Shown here: positions 21,531 to 32,076 of the stretch, piece by piece
Layout: each line of letters begins with the position of its first letter
Position numbering within the stretch: position 1 is the first letter of the stretch
DNA from: Lasiodiplodia sp. COLG20
Taxonomy: Eukaryota; Ascomycota; Dothideomycetes; Botryosphaeriales; Botryosphaeriaceae
Length of the DNA stretch: 64,000 nt
Direction: 5' to 3'
Assembly: GCA_009801085.1 (NCBI GenBank)
Contig: VNWV01000001.1
Location: forward strand, 806,001 to 870,000
Notes under the pieces: model-generated
The model's database searches: none
Told to the model about the DNA's origin: nothing
What the model saw: the letters and a program-made list of their open reading frames with translations, nothing else
Translations under genes and position numbers: made by a program

Positions 21531-23975
21531 TCAGTCACTATCAAAGGGGTCGCTGTCGTTCTCAATCCCCCACCGTTTCTTTCCGAGCACGCGCTGCTTC
21601 TTCGCGCCGGGGAGCACGTTGGCTCCCTTGCTCGGCGTGCGTAACGGCAGCTGGACCTTGGGCGTCAGCGCGACGCCGGGAGCGGCGGCGCCCAAGCGGG
21701 TGTTGCCGCTGGCGCTGCGGTAGCTCTTCGAGGGACTGCGCAGCTGCTGCTCGCGCCGCAGCATCTCGACCTGGCGGCGCAGGGCGGCGTTCTCGTCTTC
21801 CAGCTCGGCGATGCGCTCTCGATCCTGCTCCCTGCTGCCGGCGGCCGCTACCACCCCATCCTCGTCATCGTCCTCGTGCACCTGGATGCCCTTGGCCAGG
21901 ATCTCGACCTTGCGGTCCCAGTGCTCCTCGCAGCGGTCGGCCTCCTCGTCCCAGCTGGCCTTGTAGCGGCGCTGCAGCTGCACGAGGCGCTCCTCGTACT
22001 CGGCGTACAGCTCCTCGCGCAGGGCGGCCTCGGCCTCGACCATGTTGTCCTCGGCGGCGCGCCAGCCGCGCTCGGCCTGGCGGCGGCGGTCGCGCTCGTC
22101 GCGCAGCTGCACGTGCAGCACGTCCAGCTGCTCGGCCAGCCGCGTCACTTCGGTGAGCGTGTTGTCCAGCTGCTCTTCCAGCGCCGCAACGACCGACGGC
22201 GTCATGCGGCCGCTGTTGCTGGTGCCCGGGCGGTGGTGTTGTTGAGTGTGCGTGCCCAGCTGCATCGTCGACGTAAGGGATGGCACTCGTGGGACCGTGA
22301 CTTCGCGCGCGAGCGCCGAGTAGCGTAGGATCTGCGAGGTGGCGTTGTAGTCGCCAAGCGGGTCCGCGGTGACGACCATGATGGCCTTCTGCGGGCTGCG
22401 ATTGCTGTTGTTGTGATGGTGCGAGCTGGCCGTCGAGGGGAACGAGTTGGAGAATAGTAGCTCTGTCAGCTTGCACTGCCTGAAAGGCACGACATTACGC
22501 TTGTTGCCGCCTTCGGCGCTGATGTCGGACTGCATTTGCATGCATTGGCCCAGGTACATGAGCGATTCGTTGATCTTGCCTGCTTCGGCCAGCGTTTCGC
22601 CGGCTGTTTTGGCGTTCCGAGCACGTTCGGATCCTGTAAAGGTACTGTCAGTCTTAGTTCTTGGTTTGATACTAGGAGTAGAAGTTACCAGCAAGGTCAC
22701 AAACGGTCAGGGTGCTGCTGCTCCAAGGACCCCTGGTGGCTCTGTGGCGCTTCTTGACCTCGACGCAGAAAAAGCCGTGACTGCGGGAGCTGACGGCGTT
22801 GCTACCGGTACCAGTGACCTTCCTCTCCATCAGTCCCGTCTCAAGCACCATAAGCGCCTCGTCCAGACTGCCGCATATGATCTTCTTGAGGCCAGCAACC
22901 TGCTTGCGGTCGGGAGACTGCTCAGTCGGCTTGAACAGGAGGGCACGGCGGCGGCCGCCGTTCATGAGCTTGGAGCTCTGCGAAGCACCGGTCAGGAGAT
23001 CGAAGATGCGGTCGTTGTAGACTTCGAACATGGAGACGACAATGGCGTACTCGGCCGTCTGGTCGACGTCGATGACGAGGTCGTCGACGGACGGGTGGTC
23101 GGGCATGGTCGAAAGGCGCAGCATCTGGTGACGTTGCTTGCTTGGGAACGCGGAGGTGCTGAGAAAGGAGCTGTTGCCGTCCTTTGTGGGTGATTTAATC
23201 TTAGCTGCTGCACTACGGGTGATGCGTGTGACGCCCTCTGACACGAGAGGCTTGATGTTGAGAAATGGTGATTTGAGAGGTGATCATTTCTTCTCATTGC
23301 CGAGCTGGCTGAGCTTTTGTACAAGACTGGGATACAGGCCGACTGAGGTGGGATGGGTGGGGGTGGTTGATGGTGAGCATACCAGTCCTGGTGTCTGCGC
23401 TCTAGACGTCGCATGGCTGTCCCCGTAGAGGGTGTCGAGGTAAAGCGAGGCGGGAAACAAGTGTGCTTCGGAGACATCGGCGGCGGCAATGGATGGGAAG
23501 GTCGACGACGACGTGGCCGGGTCGACGAGCAGATCGCCAATGTTGGAGAAGAGCACGTCGAGAGCCATCTGCGTCATGCCGCGCTCGTACTTGGAACCCA
23601 AGATGGTGTGGCTCTATGCGCCATTAGATGCACGTCCAAGCCGTCTCCACAACCGCGCCATACCTTTCCTGAGCCGGTTACGCCCAGAGTTGCCAGAAGG
23701 CCGTCGCGGCCTTCGCGGCCCTCGGGGCCAAGCACGCCCTCAATGAGCGGGATCAAGCCGGTGCCTTCGAAAAGATCGAGCTGTCCGGCATCCTCTTCGA
23801 AGACCCTGGTGAAGGCGAAGCGTTCGATGGCTTTCTTGCGGCGGTCATTCTCCGGCGGCTTGATGGTGATGTGGTCGGGGAACTGGTTCTGCGGCTCCTC
23901 GACATCGAGAAAGCGGCCTCCCGCGGTGGCGGGCCGGAGGCGCAGGTAGACCTCGAAAAGCGATGAGTTTGCCAT
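21531..23975 (-). CDS. Kinesin motor protein, kinesin-6-like
   Basis: Four exons, 23975-23664, 23613-23383, 23250-22689 and 22633-21531, encode 735 aa; intron 2 is long (132 bp). The N-terminal motor has 'FEVYLRLRPA', the P-loop 'GVTGSGKSHTI', switch I 'NAVSSRSHGFF' and switch II 'DLAGSERARN' (completed across the third splice), then 'VVPFRQCKLTELLFSNSF'. The GVT form of the P-loop and the large insert between P-loop and switch I are typical of kinesin-6 (MKLP/KIF20/Klp9), which organise antiparallel spindle midzone microtubules. A coiled coil follows ('EEQLDNTLTEVTRLAEQL' through 'LEDENAALRRQVEMLRRE'). The basic tail carries S/T-P-x-K sites ('SPSK', 'TPSK') and 'GAKKQRVLGKKRWG', suggesting CDK control and nuclear import. 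The kinesin call is certain; the subfamily is likely. Confidence 0.93.
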
Positions 23976-24217
23976 TGTGGTGTGTGACGAGGTCGTCGCT
24001 GTGGCCGCGAAATTGCGGCCAGAAAAGGCGAGCGAGTGGCAAAGCTGTAAACAAAGCGTTGGCACGACGACCGGCTTGGCGGCGCGTCAATCTACACGCG
24101 CCGTCACCTGAAACCAAGGCAACCTCAAACCCCGCTTCCTCAAGAATTTTACTTCTTCCTTGAGCACCCGCGCATGGTGGTGGACCTTACTCAACGAAAA
24201 AGACTGGACGCAGTTGC

Positions 24218-24411
24218 GCTTCGCGTCAGCCCGAGGCAGTGCAATACAGGCGACACCGTGGCTGGCGACGATAAGCGGAGCTCAGCGCGCCGCTCGGCCG
24301 GGTTCCAAAAACTAGTCTAATCAATAGAAATGCCCCCGTAGGGACGTTCTAGAGATTAAACTAAAAAGAACAGCTACTACACTTGATCTAAGCCAAAAGG
24401 CAAAGAGAGCT
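24218..24411 (-). ncRNA. U2: U2 spliceosomal snRNA
   Basis: The minus strand from about 24411 reads CTCTCTTTGCCTTTTGGCTT, then AGATCAAGTGTAGTA (the branch-site recognition element GUAGUA) and TGTTCTTTTTAGTTTAATCT, which is unmistakable U2 5' sequence. A IIa-type stem-loop (GTCCC/GGGGC) follows, then an Sm-like site AGTTTTTGG at about 24304-24312. The 3' domain ends in stem-loop IV, with the loop UAUUGCACUGCCU closed by GCCUG/CGGGC at about 24253-24230, very close to the conserved loop of metazoan U2. Ends are approximate (plus or minus 8 nt). It is a Pol II snRNA that pairs with intron branch sites. A TTAAA element lies about 40 bp upstream of the inferred 5' end. One base differs from the usual core: GUAGUAG instead of GUAGUAU. 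Confidence 0.93.
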
Positions 24412-25142
24412 AAAGAGGAAAGGAAAGCCCGAGTGCACGAGGAATGCGGGGTTTAAGTAGGTGGGAAGAGGGAGAGGTTGGAACATGCGCATGCGGTCGT
24501 GCGTGCAACGTTCTCCGGGGAACGGCAGGTTGGGGAGGCGTGTCCGGGTGTGGTGGCCATTGTGGACAGGGCCAGCACCAAGCGCGTGGCTTGAGTTTGC
24601 GCGTGGTGGAAGCGGATTGGATTGGACTGGTTGCTCAACACCATATGCACGAGCCTCATGATGTCCACCGGAAGTCAATCGATGATGGGATGCTTGCACC
24701 TGCCTCAACAAAAAAAACTCAGGAAGAAGAACCACCTGAGTTGAGATGAAGGCACGTAGCTTCAGGAAATTCAACCGGTCCACTGCAGATAGCCATTAGC
24801 TGCTCTAAGGCAGCATGATAGCCAGTAACTTCGTAAGATGAGGAGGCTTGTTACGTGGATACTATATTACTCCAGGTCTCTTGGGCCGATGAATATGGTC
24901 TATGAAGAAGTCTGAAGCTTGAAAACGACAACCGCTCCGTTTATGTCAATCAAAACTGAAAAACTTTTATTCTACCCGTCCGTGTACCGATAAAGACACC
25001 ATTTTCTACAAAAACATCTAACATGAAGGTTTCCAAACAACATGTAGATACAGATATCAACTCCTTCCACGCATATACTCCGAAGCCTCTATCAAAAGTC
25101 ATGGATCAACAAGGGCAATCTTTTTCAAGTCTACTCCCACTC
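24412..25142. other. U2 promoter region and 3' flank of the membrane-protein gene
   Basis: About 0.7 kb. The side next to U2 should contain its promoter (TTAAA about 40 bp upstream on the minus strand). From 24780 onward it is AT-rich and probably 3' UTR of the membrane-protein gene. No coding gene is seen. Confidence 0.6.
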
Positions 25143-26901
25143 TCATTCCACGACATCCGGTAGGTGTCGCTTTTTCTCCTTTCTTTTTTTGTTAGCTGCA
25201 CTGACCAACTCCAACCCCTCAAACACTACCACACTCCAGATGTAAAAGCCGAATAAAAATGCAAGGAGTGGTATCAACAAACCCAGGTCAGAAAAGTTGG
25301 TGGAGGCGCTGATGGCAAGTAGCTGCGAGAGGATAAACCACATAAAGATGTAAAAGAGCAGCATGACGCGCGCCAGAGGGAGATCGTAGACGCTTCCAGA
25401 GGCGGTTGTAGACGTGATCGTCAGATGATGTGACGCAGGCTCTGCGGCGAATGCTGCCGGAGAACCAATTGCATCCAGTTCGACAAACTCGGCGCTTGGT
25501 GCTTTCTGGGAGCTGGACGACGTCGAAGGGCGATGCAGCATGTGGCGCTCGATCTCGTCCTTCACTTCTTGAGGGCGCATTAGACCTGGGGACTTTCGAT
25601 GCACTCATGAGGCGCTTACCGAAATATGCTTCCAAGCCTGTAAGGATTGGATGAGCCAGGAAAATGAGCGGGAGGATCTGCCCGAACCCCCACTTGTTGA
25701 GTGTCTCGGTCTCCTGGTCCCTGCGATACGCGACGGGATAGTCCTTGCGGATCGAGATTACTTGGCCAATGCCAAAAGAGGCGCCGAATAAGAGTCTGAT
25801 GAGCTGCCACAGGAATGAGTTGGTGAAAGCTCGCTCGACAGCACCTGCGAGAGCAAAGAAATACGTGTACCACACGCAAAAGCGGCGCAGAAGCGGCCAA
25901 GACCTGAGGGGCCCGTCACAGAGGCGGCTATCTACAGCTTGCATGACTTGCTCGAGTCTCCTGAGCGAGTCATCCTCGGCAGTCGGCTCGTCAAGCTCCA
26001 GGCGAAAAGTAGAGGCGATTTTTCGTGTGAGCCAGCTATACGAAGACGTTGTGTGCGCAGAATAGATGGCGACCATTCTGCTCGAATAGGATTGGATGAG
26101 CCAGGCGATGATCAGGACCAAGTTGGTGATCTCGTACCCGTTGATCGGGGAAAGCTTGAAGGACTTTTTCAGAGCGCAGCCGAAATATATGTCGGTAGAA
26201 GAGTGCTGCACGCTTTCTGAATTACTGATGATCTGGGCAGCAGCTAGCATGATCATCATCATGACCATCATGACAGCGCGGAAGTTGCGAGCTACCCGAT
26301 GATGGTCAAAGTAGGCCCTCAGAAGGGTGAGGGTGGCCAGGTGGGTTGTGGAGGAGAACCAGGCAAGAGCAGCAGCAATCTGGAACGAGTAAATGGAGAT
26401 GTCGCAAGATTTGGTGTAGATGGTGACCATGATTGCGATGCCGGTGACGAGCTGCTGGTCGCTCATGGTAAGAATGAAGCGTTCCAAGGCAGCCGAGCAT
26501 TTTTTTGTCAGCGCTGCTGCTAAGTGTTTCTGGTGCAGGGATGTTGTGGAGAGGCGGTCACGCAGCTTCACAATGCGGGAAAGACTTGGGCGGAAACAGA
26601 ACTTCACAAAGGTGGTGACGGTCACGATCACAGCCTGGTCGACATGGTTCGTCGCGGTTCCCGGTAGGCATTCGCAGAGGTAGCCAATGATGATGGCCAG
26701 TAGAGTGAAGGCTGCGGTGAGAATAAAAGAGACGAGGACCTTTAGGGGGACTGCTTAGCGTGGCTAAGGGAGAAAAGGGTCTAGACTCACTCCGATGCCA
26801 GCGATATCAACATCGTAGGGATTGTCGGTCTGGCAGTGTCTCGTTCTCCCGCAGTAGGTGAAGAGCTCGTCATATGAGTCGTTTGTGTAGGGGAGAGACA
26901 T
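25143..26901 (-). CDS. Polytopic membrane protein of unknown function
   Basis: Three exons, 26901-26791, 26739-25620 and 25567-25143, give 551 aa starting 'MSLPYTNDSYDELFTYCG'. About eight or nine membrane segments are visible, including 'VLVSFILTAAFTLLAIIIGY', 'AVMMVMMMIMLAAAQII', 'ITNLVLIIAWLIQSY', 'ILPLIFLAHPILTGLEAYF', 'VMLLFYIFMWFILSQLLAI' and 'LGLLIPLLAFLFGFYIWSVV'. A Ser-rich loop lies between the last pairs, and the tail is basic ('NKKRKEKKRHLP'). For the second intron I chose acceptor CTCAAG (52 bp) over a nearer CCCAG that would make a 34-bp intron; both keep the frame and differ by six residues. It resembles the many fungal lineage-specific integral membrane proteins. No transporter signature is recognised. 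Confidence 0.85.
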
Positions 26902-27057
26902 GTTGACGTACAGCCACAGGAATAGGGCTGAGGGCGGGGCTAGGCGCACATGTAAAAGAAGGAGGGGCTTGAGTCAAATAGGGTCCCGAACAGTCGATCA
27001 AAGGTTAATTTTTCTTGGCGCGCACTGGGCTTCAAGTGCTGGCCCTGGCTTCGAAAG

Positions 27058-27756
27058 TCAAGGCTGCAATCCGCCTTGCTCTTCCCTCAAGCGCCTGCGG
27101 ACATTCATCAGAGCTTTGCCCAAAAGATTCTCGCCCCAGTCGTCTCGGAGGCTATCTGCGTGCTCGCGGCTGAAGCCTATGCCCCAGATTCGGTCGTACG
27201 GCGAAGCCTGTAGTAGAAATGGTCAACCTCGGGTCTTGCAGGAAGGGCGGGTCTGGGCGCCACCTCAACCAGCTCCCTGTCCCCCGTCGCGAGCAGCCGA
27301 TCTCGTAGCTGACTCTGTTCCTTGCTGCTGGTGAACTTCCACCAATTGCCCTCCTCGACAATGCGGCTCTTATCTAGGTACGAGTGTCAGCACGAGCCAC
27401 CTTTCTCTTGGTGGGGCCATTTACGCTCGTCCCAGACGTCGTGATTGAAGTTCCTGACTTTCCTTCCGAGCTTCTTGTGCTCGGCCGGGGTGGGAGCTGC
27501 GAGCATCTGGTTGGCTATCACCTGCGTCGACGTGAGTGGTAGGCTTCAGGGGCATCTCACTCTGCACACGCACCGTGTCACCGAAGAGCTTCGCCTTCTG
27601 CACCATCATCCACATTTCGGCGCTGCGGTACGTCACGCCCTCGTGCTGGAAGGCGCAGTCGTACCATTGCGAAAGAAAGCCATACGGCTCGTCGTACTCG
27701 CGCCAGAAATAGATGGGGGATTTGTCTGCATCCGAGCCGAGGATTGTGGACGACAT
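27058..27756 (-). CDS. NADAR-domain (YbiA/DUF1768-like) protein
   Basis: Four exons, 27756-27574, 27521-27425, 27373-27264 and 27207-27058, encode 179 aa, the usual length of a stand-alone NADAR protein. The family pattern is complete after splicing: 'PIYFWREYDEPYGFLSQWY', 'YRSAEMWMMVQKAKLFGD', 'PTPAEHKKLGRKVRNF', 'EEGNWWKFTSSKEQ', 'SPYDRIWGIGFS' and 'WGENLLGKALMNVRRRL'. NADAR enzymes cleave N-glycosidic bonds; bacterial YbiA and plant relatives act on early riboflavin-pathway intermediates, and other members remove ADP-ribose from nucleic acid. The cellular substrate here is unknown. All three splices are frame-exact. An in-frame 5' extension to 27954 exists but looks like leader, so I start at the ATG at 27756. 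Confidence 0.92.
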
Positions 27757-29634
27757 GTTGTTGCAAGCAATTGTAAGAATGTGCTGTTGGCCGCAGGTGG
27801 ACAGATCGTTCTGTTTTTGTTGCAAGACACCGGTAGTGGACGTGACGCCGCACATCGGTGTCCTAAACGGGTTGGATGGCGAGTCTGTATTTCGAAGGAG
27901 CGTGTTCGAGGGAGGGCGATGACTGTAAGGGCCTCCTGACGTCATACACACCATTTACGGCAGGCATCCATATACTTTACGGCAATTTCAAGCTCGATCT
28001 CCAACAGTCACCGAACAAAGCTTTCTATTAGCGGGCCGCATCCGACGAAAAGAAAGAACTCCATCCGAGCAGTTCAGTGACCTATTCTGAGGAGGATAAT
28101 CGGGCGCCATCACATATTTGCGTCCACGAACGTAGATGCCCAGGGCGAGATCTTCTGCGCCGTGGCCAGCGTCAGGCGCGTAATGCAGCGGGCTCTGCCT
28201 TGCGGGGCGTGCAGAGTATGGTACGGCGATGGGTTGTCAGCATTTCAGCCCACTGGCGGCACAAGTAATTAGAACCTTATGGCGAGATTGATCCGGTGTC
28301 CTTGCGAAACATTTCCGTGCAGCTCTGGGGTGTGCGCATCTGAGCCGCCTGGCCGTTGCATTTTACCGGCATCGTCGTGTGCATTGATGTTGAGTGAGAG
28401 AGGTGTTGTGCAGCAAACGGGAATGGAAAGCTGGGGAAGACGCGACGCACGTGATCGGCAACTATTAAGCAGCTTCAACACCAAAAGAGACCATCCCTTC
28501 ATCCATGTTCAGCGCTATCAAACGCGCTGCGGCCTTAAGCCCTGAGATGTGGGTACTTGGGACGCCTATCATGACTCGCTCGGAATTACTCTCCGGCTAT
28601 CAACGGCTTGCATAGTTCACCGTGCCCCGGAAAAAGTAGCCAAAAGGCAGCACCATCAAGCAACAAATAAATGACGCAAAAGCAAATGAAGCATGCATGC
28701 CACGGGCAACCTTCCGTCTTGCAGGGAGGTGCGTATGCAGGCCAACCGAAGCAGTTGCACCAAACAAGAAAAGCAGGCCCGACCCGGCCGAACCGAGCCA
28801 AGGAAGGAGACCGAGGGCAAGGGTGCCACGCGAGACTTACGTTTGCTATCGATTCCTTCTTGTCCATTCGTCCGCGGCAACCGCTGCTTTGCAGTACTGT
28901 TAGCCGCGATCTCCATCTCCAACCACCGAGAATGCCGCCGATAACAGGCTGCCTGCCTGATGCAAAGCTAGCGGAACAAGAAAATCACCATGCAGAGCAG
29001 TGCCAGGATGTGTGGCGCAACTCAAGCACCTGAGTCGCGTCTTGGCTGCGACGTTGCATAGCCAAGGTAGCGATGTAGCCGCCGTGAAATCCGAAATGCG
29101 GAAAAGGCTTGAACGCCGCTGATCTGCAAGGGTTCTCGCGTATTGCAGCAATTGCTGGCGAGGATGTGCAAAAAATATAGGTCGGGGTGATTGACCGTCG
29201 GTGAAGGTTGCGGCGGTGTGAGTGACAAGGTGCGGGATTTACCAACTTTGGCAGATCTGGGGACAATTGTGGAGGGAGAAACCAGGCACTGTGGTCTATT
29301 GACAAGTGGACCATCATCATCGGCAAGTCTCACGGGTGAGAGGAAATCAGACATATTGGTAAAAACTAGTTTTTGGGGCTGGCCGTCAATCGTGAGGGAC
29401 CGTTGGTCCCGAAAACCTTATAATCTATCTTGGTATACTCTTCAAACTGAAGTAGAAAATAAGTAAAAAGAGAAACGCCGTTCCGTCTATAACGTGAACA
29501 CTGCCAAATAATAAAACCGAAAGATGCATCACCATCCATTGAATAGGAGCGGGTAATAAAAGAAAAGGACTTTTTGCAGGACCGGGCTCCGCCCGTTCCA
29601 AGCTGTGGGGGGTATCTTAGCGCGAAGGAGCAAT
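27757..29634. other. Intergenic, about 1.9 kb
   Basis: It holds the upstream region of the NADAR gene and the 3' side of the HAD gene. Composition is mixed, AT-rich near 29360-29600. I see only short, overlapping open frames and no RNA gene pattern. Confidence 0.55.
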
Positions 29635-31080
29635 TTACTCGATGGCGGAGCCCTCGTTGTGCAGGACAGGGTTGATCTTGTCGTCAAACTCGAACTTGAA
29701 GTCGTCGCCCAGCTCGCGCTTGAGGGCGGTCTTGACAGCCTCGAGGACGTTGACGAAGACATCGACCGAGGCCGGGTTCTCATCATCGTTGCCCTCGCCC
29801 TGGTAAACACCAGTGCGGACCAGGCAGGTGTTCCAGCCGTACATGTTGCCACCGATGATGTCCGAGGCCGGGTTGTCACCGATCATGTAGATGTTCTCGG
29901 GCAACCTCTCCTCGCCGTGGATCTGCTCCATCCAGGAGGCAATGACCTCGTCGGCGTACTTGTAGGTGGCCAACTCGGGCTTACCGTAGACGACACGCTC
30001 AAGATCGGCACCGGTGAGCGCCTTGTACATGGCCTCGAGGCCGATGCGGAAGGCACCCTGGGACATGCGGGGAGTCCAGTGCTCCGAAGGGCAGAGGAGA
30101 TCACCCTGGGAGAAGTAGATGGGGATGCGCTGAGAGACGGGGTCCTTGGCCATGGTGCCCAGGCGGCCGTTCTCGCTGCGGAGAAGGTCCATGATGATCT
30201 GCATGTCGGTGGCGTAATCGCGGGAGTCGGAGAAGACCATGATCGCCTCGATGTTGGTCTTGCTGAAGTCACGTGGGCGGGACGTCGCACGTTCCTCCTC
30301 GGTGAAGACGCGGTAGGGGGCGATCGTGGGGTCCCAAGCGACGATGTCATTGGGCACGACAATGTCCTTGAAACCGTACTGCTCGGCAACCTCACGACAC
30401 TTGTAGCCCTCACCACCAACAATCAGGACCGTGTTGTAGTACTCGGACAGCGCACTCATGGGAGTGTGCGACTGAATGAACTGGTCGGTCGAAACGGGGT
30501 TCTCGAGAATCTTGGAAAGCTGCTCGCAGCGAGCAGTCTCGGGCTTGCCAGAGCCGTTGGTCAGGAAGATGTGGGGAATCTTGATACCAAGCTCGTTGTC
30601 GCCGTTCAGAATTTGCAGCGCCCTCCTGCCCTCGGGAATCAGGCGGTCGCCGTGAACAAGCACACCGTCAATGTCGAAGGCGAAAGCCATGTTCTTAGCC
30701 TTCTTGACCTTCTCCGAGGACATGCTCTGCACCTGCGAGGCAAGAAGTTCGCGAGTGGGTTGGATCGCGGGCATGCCGGGGCGGGTCGGGCGCTCGCCCT
30801 CAAGGTAGTGGACCGAGGACAGGCGAGACTGCCTCTTGGACCTGGGGATGGGAAGAGCAGCGCCGAAAGAGTTGCGCGAGGCCCTCCTCTCCTTCATGGA
30901 GGGCGAGACGCTCAGGTTGTGCATGTACTTCTGCGCCTCAGAAATGGAGGAGCGGGTGGCGGGAACCTCAACGGGACCCTCATCATCCTGGCCGGGAATG
31001 GGGAGCTGGCTGTTCTTGCGCAGCTGCGAGGGGCTCGTGGGAGCCTGAACCCCGAAGTCAGAGTCCTCGTAAGCAGGCAT
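29635..31080 (-). CDS. HAD-superfamily hydrolase, YKR070W/CECR5-like
   Basis: A single exon of 481 aa. After a Ser/Arg-rich N-terminal region of about 125 residues comes the HAD motif I 'FAFDIDGVLVHGD' with both nucleophile and acid/base Asp. Then come motif II 'HIFLTNGSG', the C2-type cap with 'YNTVLIVGGEGYKCREVAE', 'VVYGKPELATYKYAD' providing the motif III Lys, and motif IV 'MIGDNPASDIIGGN'. This layout is that of the CUT1/CECR5 group (yeast YKR070W, mitochondrial). Substrates are not firmly established for this group; phosphate esters are expected. The N-terminus has several RRxS-like and SP sites ('SPSMKERRASRNS'), suggesting phosphorylation. It is not an obvious presequence, so localisation is open. 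Confidence 0.93.
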   Translation of the reverse strand: MPAYEDSDFGVQAPTSPSQLRKNSQLPIPGQDDEGPVEVPATRSSISEAQKYMHNLSVSPSMKERRASRNSFGAALPIPRSKRQSRLSSVHYLEGERPTRPGMPAIQPTRELLASQVQSMSSEKVKKAKNMAFAFDIDGVLVHGDRLIPEGRRALQILNGDNELGIKIPHIFLTNGSGKPETARCEQLSKILENPVSTDQFIQSHTPMSALSEYYNTVLIVGGEGYKCREVAEQYGFKDIVVPNDIVAWDPTIAPYRVFTEEERATSRPRDFSKTNIEAIMVFSDSRDYATDMQIIMDLLRSENGRLGTMAKDPVSQRIPIYFSQGDLLCPSEHWTPRMSQGAFRIGLEAMYKALTGADLERVVYGKPELATYKYADEVIASWMEQIHGEERLPENIYMIGDNPASDIIGGNMYGWNTCLVRTGVYQGEGNDDENPASVDVFVNVLEAVKTALKRELGDDFKFEFDDKINPVLHNEGSAIE

Positions 31081-32076
31081 GGTGACTGAAAGATAATGGG
31101 GTCAAGTGGAGATTAGGAGGAAGATGACGACGGGTGAACAAAAACGTGAGAGGTCGTCAAGAGAGGGAGAGGTGAGCTGAGAGTGGAGCTGGCTCAACGT
31201 GATGCAGGCGCAGGTATATATTGCACGGCGGACAGGGCGAGCCAGAGTACTATCCCGTACCTCTCCGGGTCGTGCTGCCTCCAAGCTCCACCGGTGTCAT
31301 CATCGCGCCGCATCACGAAAAAAGGGTCCTCGCCAGTTCCATTCGAGATAGCAGCGACGGGGAGGAAAAGCGGATCCAACAGCGGGCACAGCTTACCGCA
31401 GGCGGTTCCGCGACCCTGGGTGGCGCGCCCGGGGCCCGGCCCTTGCAGAGACATGCTCGACGTGTCGGCTGCGAGTGGCCAGCGGGCGTTTCATGGCGGC
31501 GATAGCAGGTGAAGCTTGGGGACGATCTGACGTATCTGCGCAAAAGTCTGTCCGAAAAGCGCCCGGGGTTCGCTGCGCGCACGAGCGGCCAAGGGCGGTG
31601 GCAGGGGGCCGTCGTCCGCCCACGCCCTGGTCGCCTCGCAGCCTCCGCCGCCGCCTGGCGGGAACGGCGCAGCCCACCTCAACTGCCGTACCGTTTTCGC
31701 CCGGTCCGCGCTGCTGAAATTACTGAAATTATTTTTTTTCCCTGGGACCCTGTATTTCGCCGGCGCCGGTGCTCGCCCTGCCCTGCCCTACGGCTCAGCG
31801 ACGCCGCTGTGAACACGCACCGGCGAAACTCCCCACCTTACGTCAACTGTATGAAAAGCGGGCTTTCACCCGAAGGGCCCTCTCGGCGCGCGCTTTGTGC
31901 TAGTGGCGCGCCGGGGTGCTGCTGGCGCCTTTCCCAACCATCCATGCTCAGATCCACCCTGACATCATCCATCCTGGGTGGGGGGCGCTGTTGTAGCAAC
32001 CGCCGTTCGCTGTTTGCGCCGCGTAGCCACCACGGTGCGCGCTCTTGACAACACGCCCTGCGTATTAATCCTGCAT
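31081..32076. promoter_or_regulatory. Divergent intergenic region, HAD hydrolase / aldo-keto reductase
   Basis: About 1 kb between divergent starts, so it carries both promoters. A CT/GA-rich patch lies next to the HAD start (31130-31190) and an A/T-rich run at 31720-31740. No gene is seen. Confidence 0.55.

Noticed and set aside
25568..25619. 34-bp intron alternative in the membrane-protein gene
   Set aside because: Shorter than any other intron here. A 52-bp alternative with a CTAAT branch-like site also keeps the frame.
29605..31089. 494-codon plus-strand frame
   Set aside because: It is fully antisense to the HAD hydrolase and has no domain.
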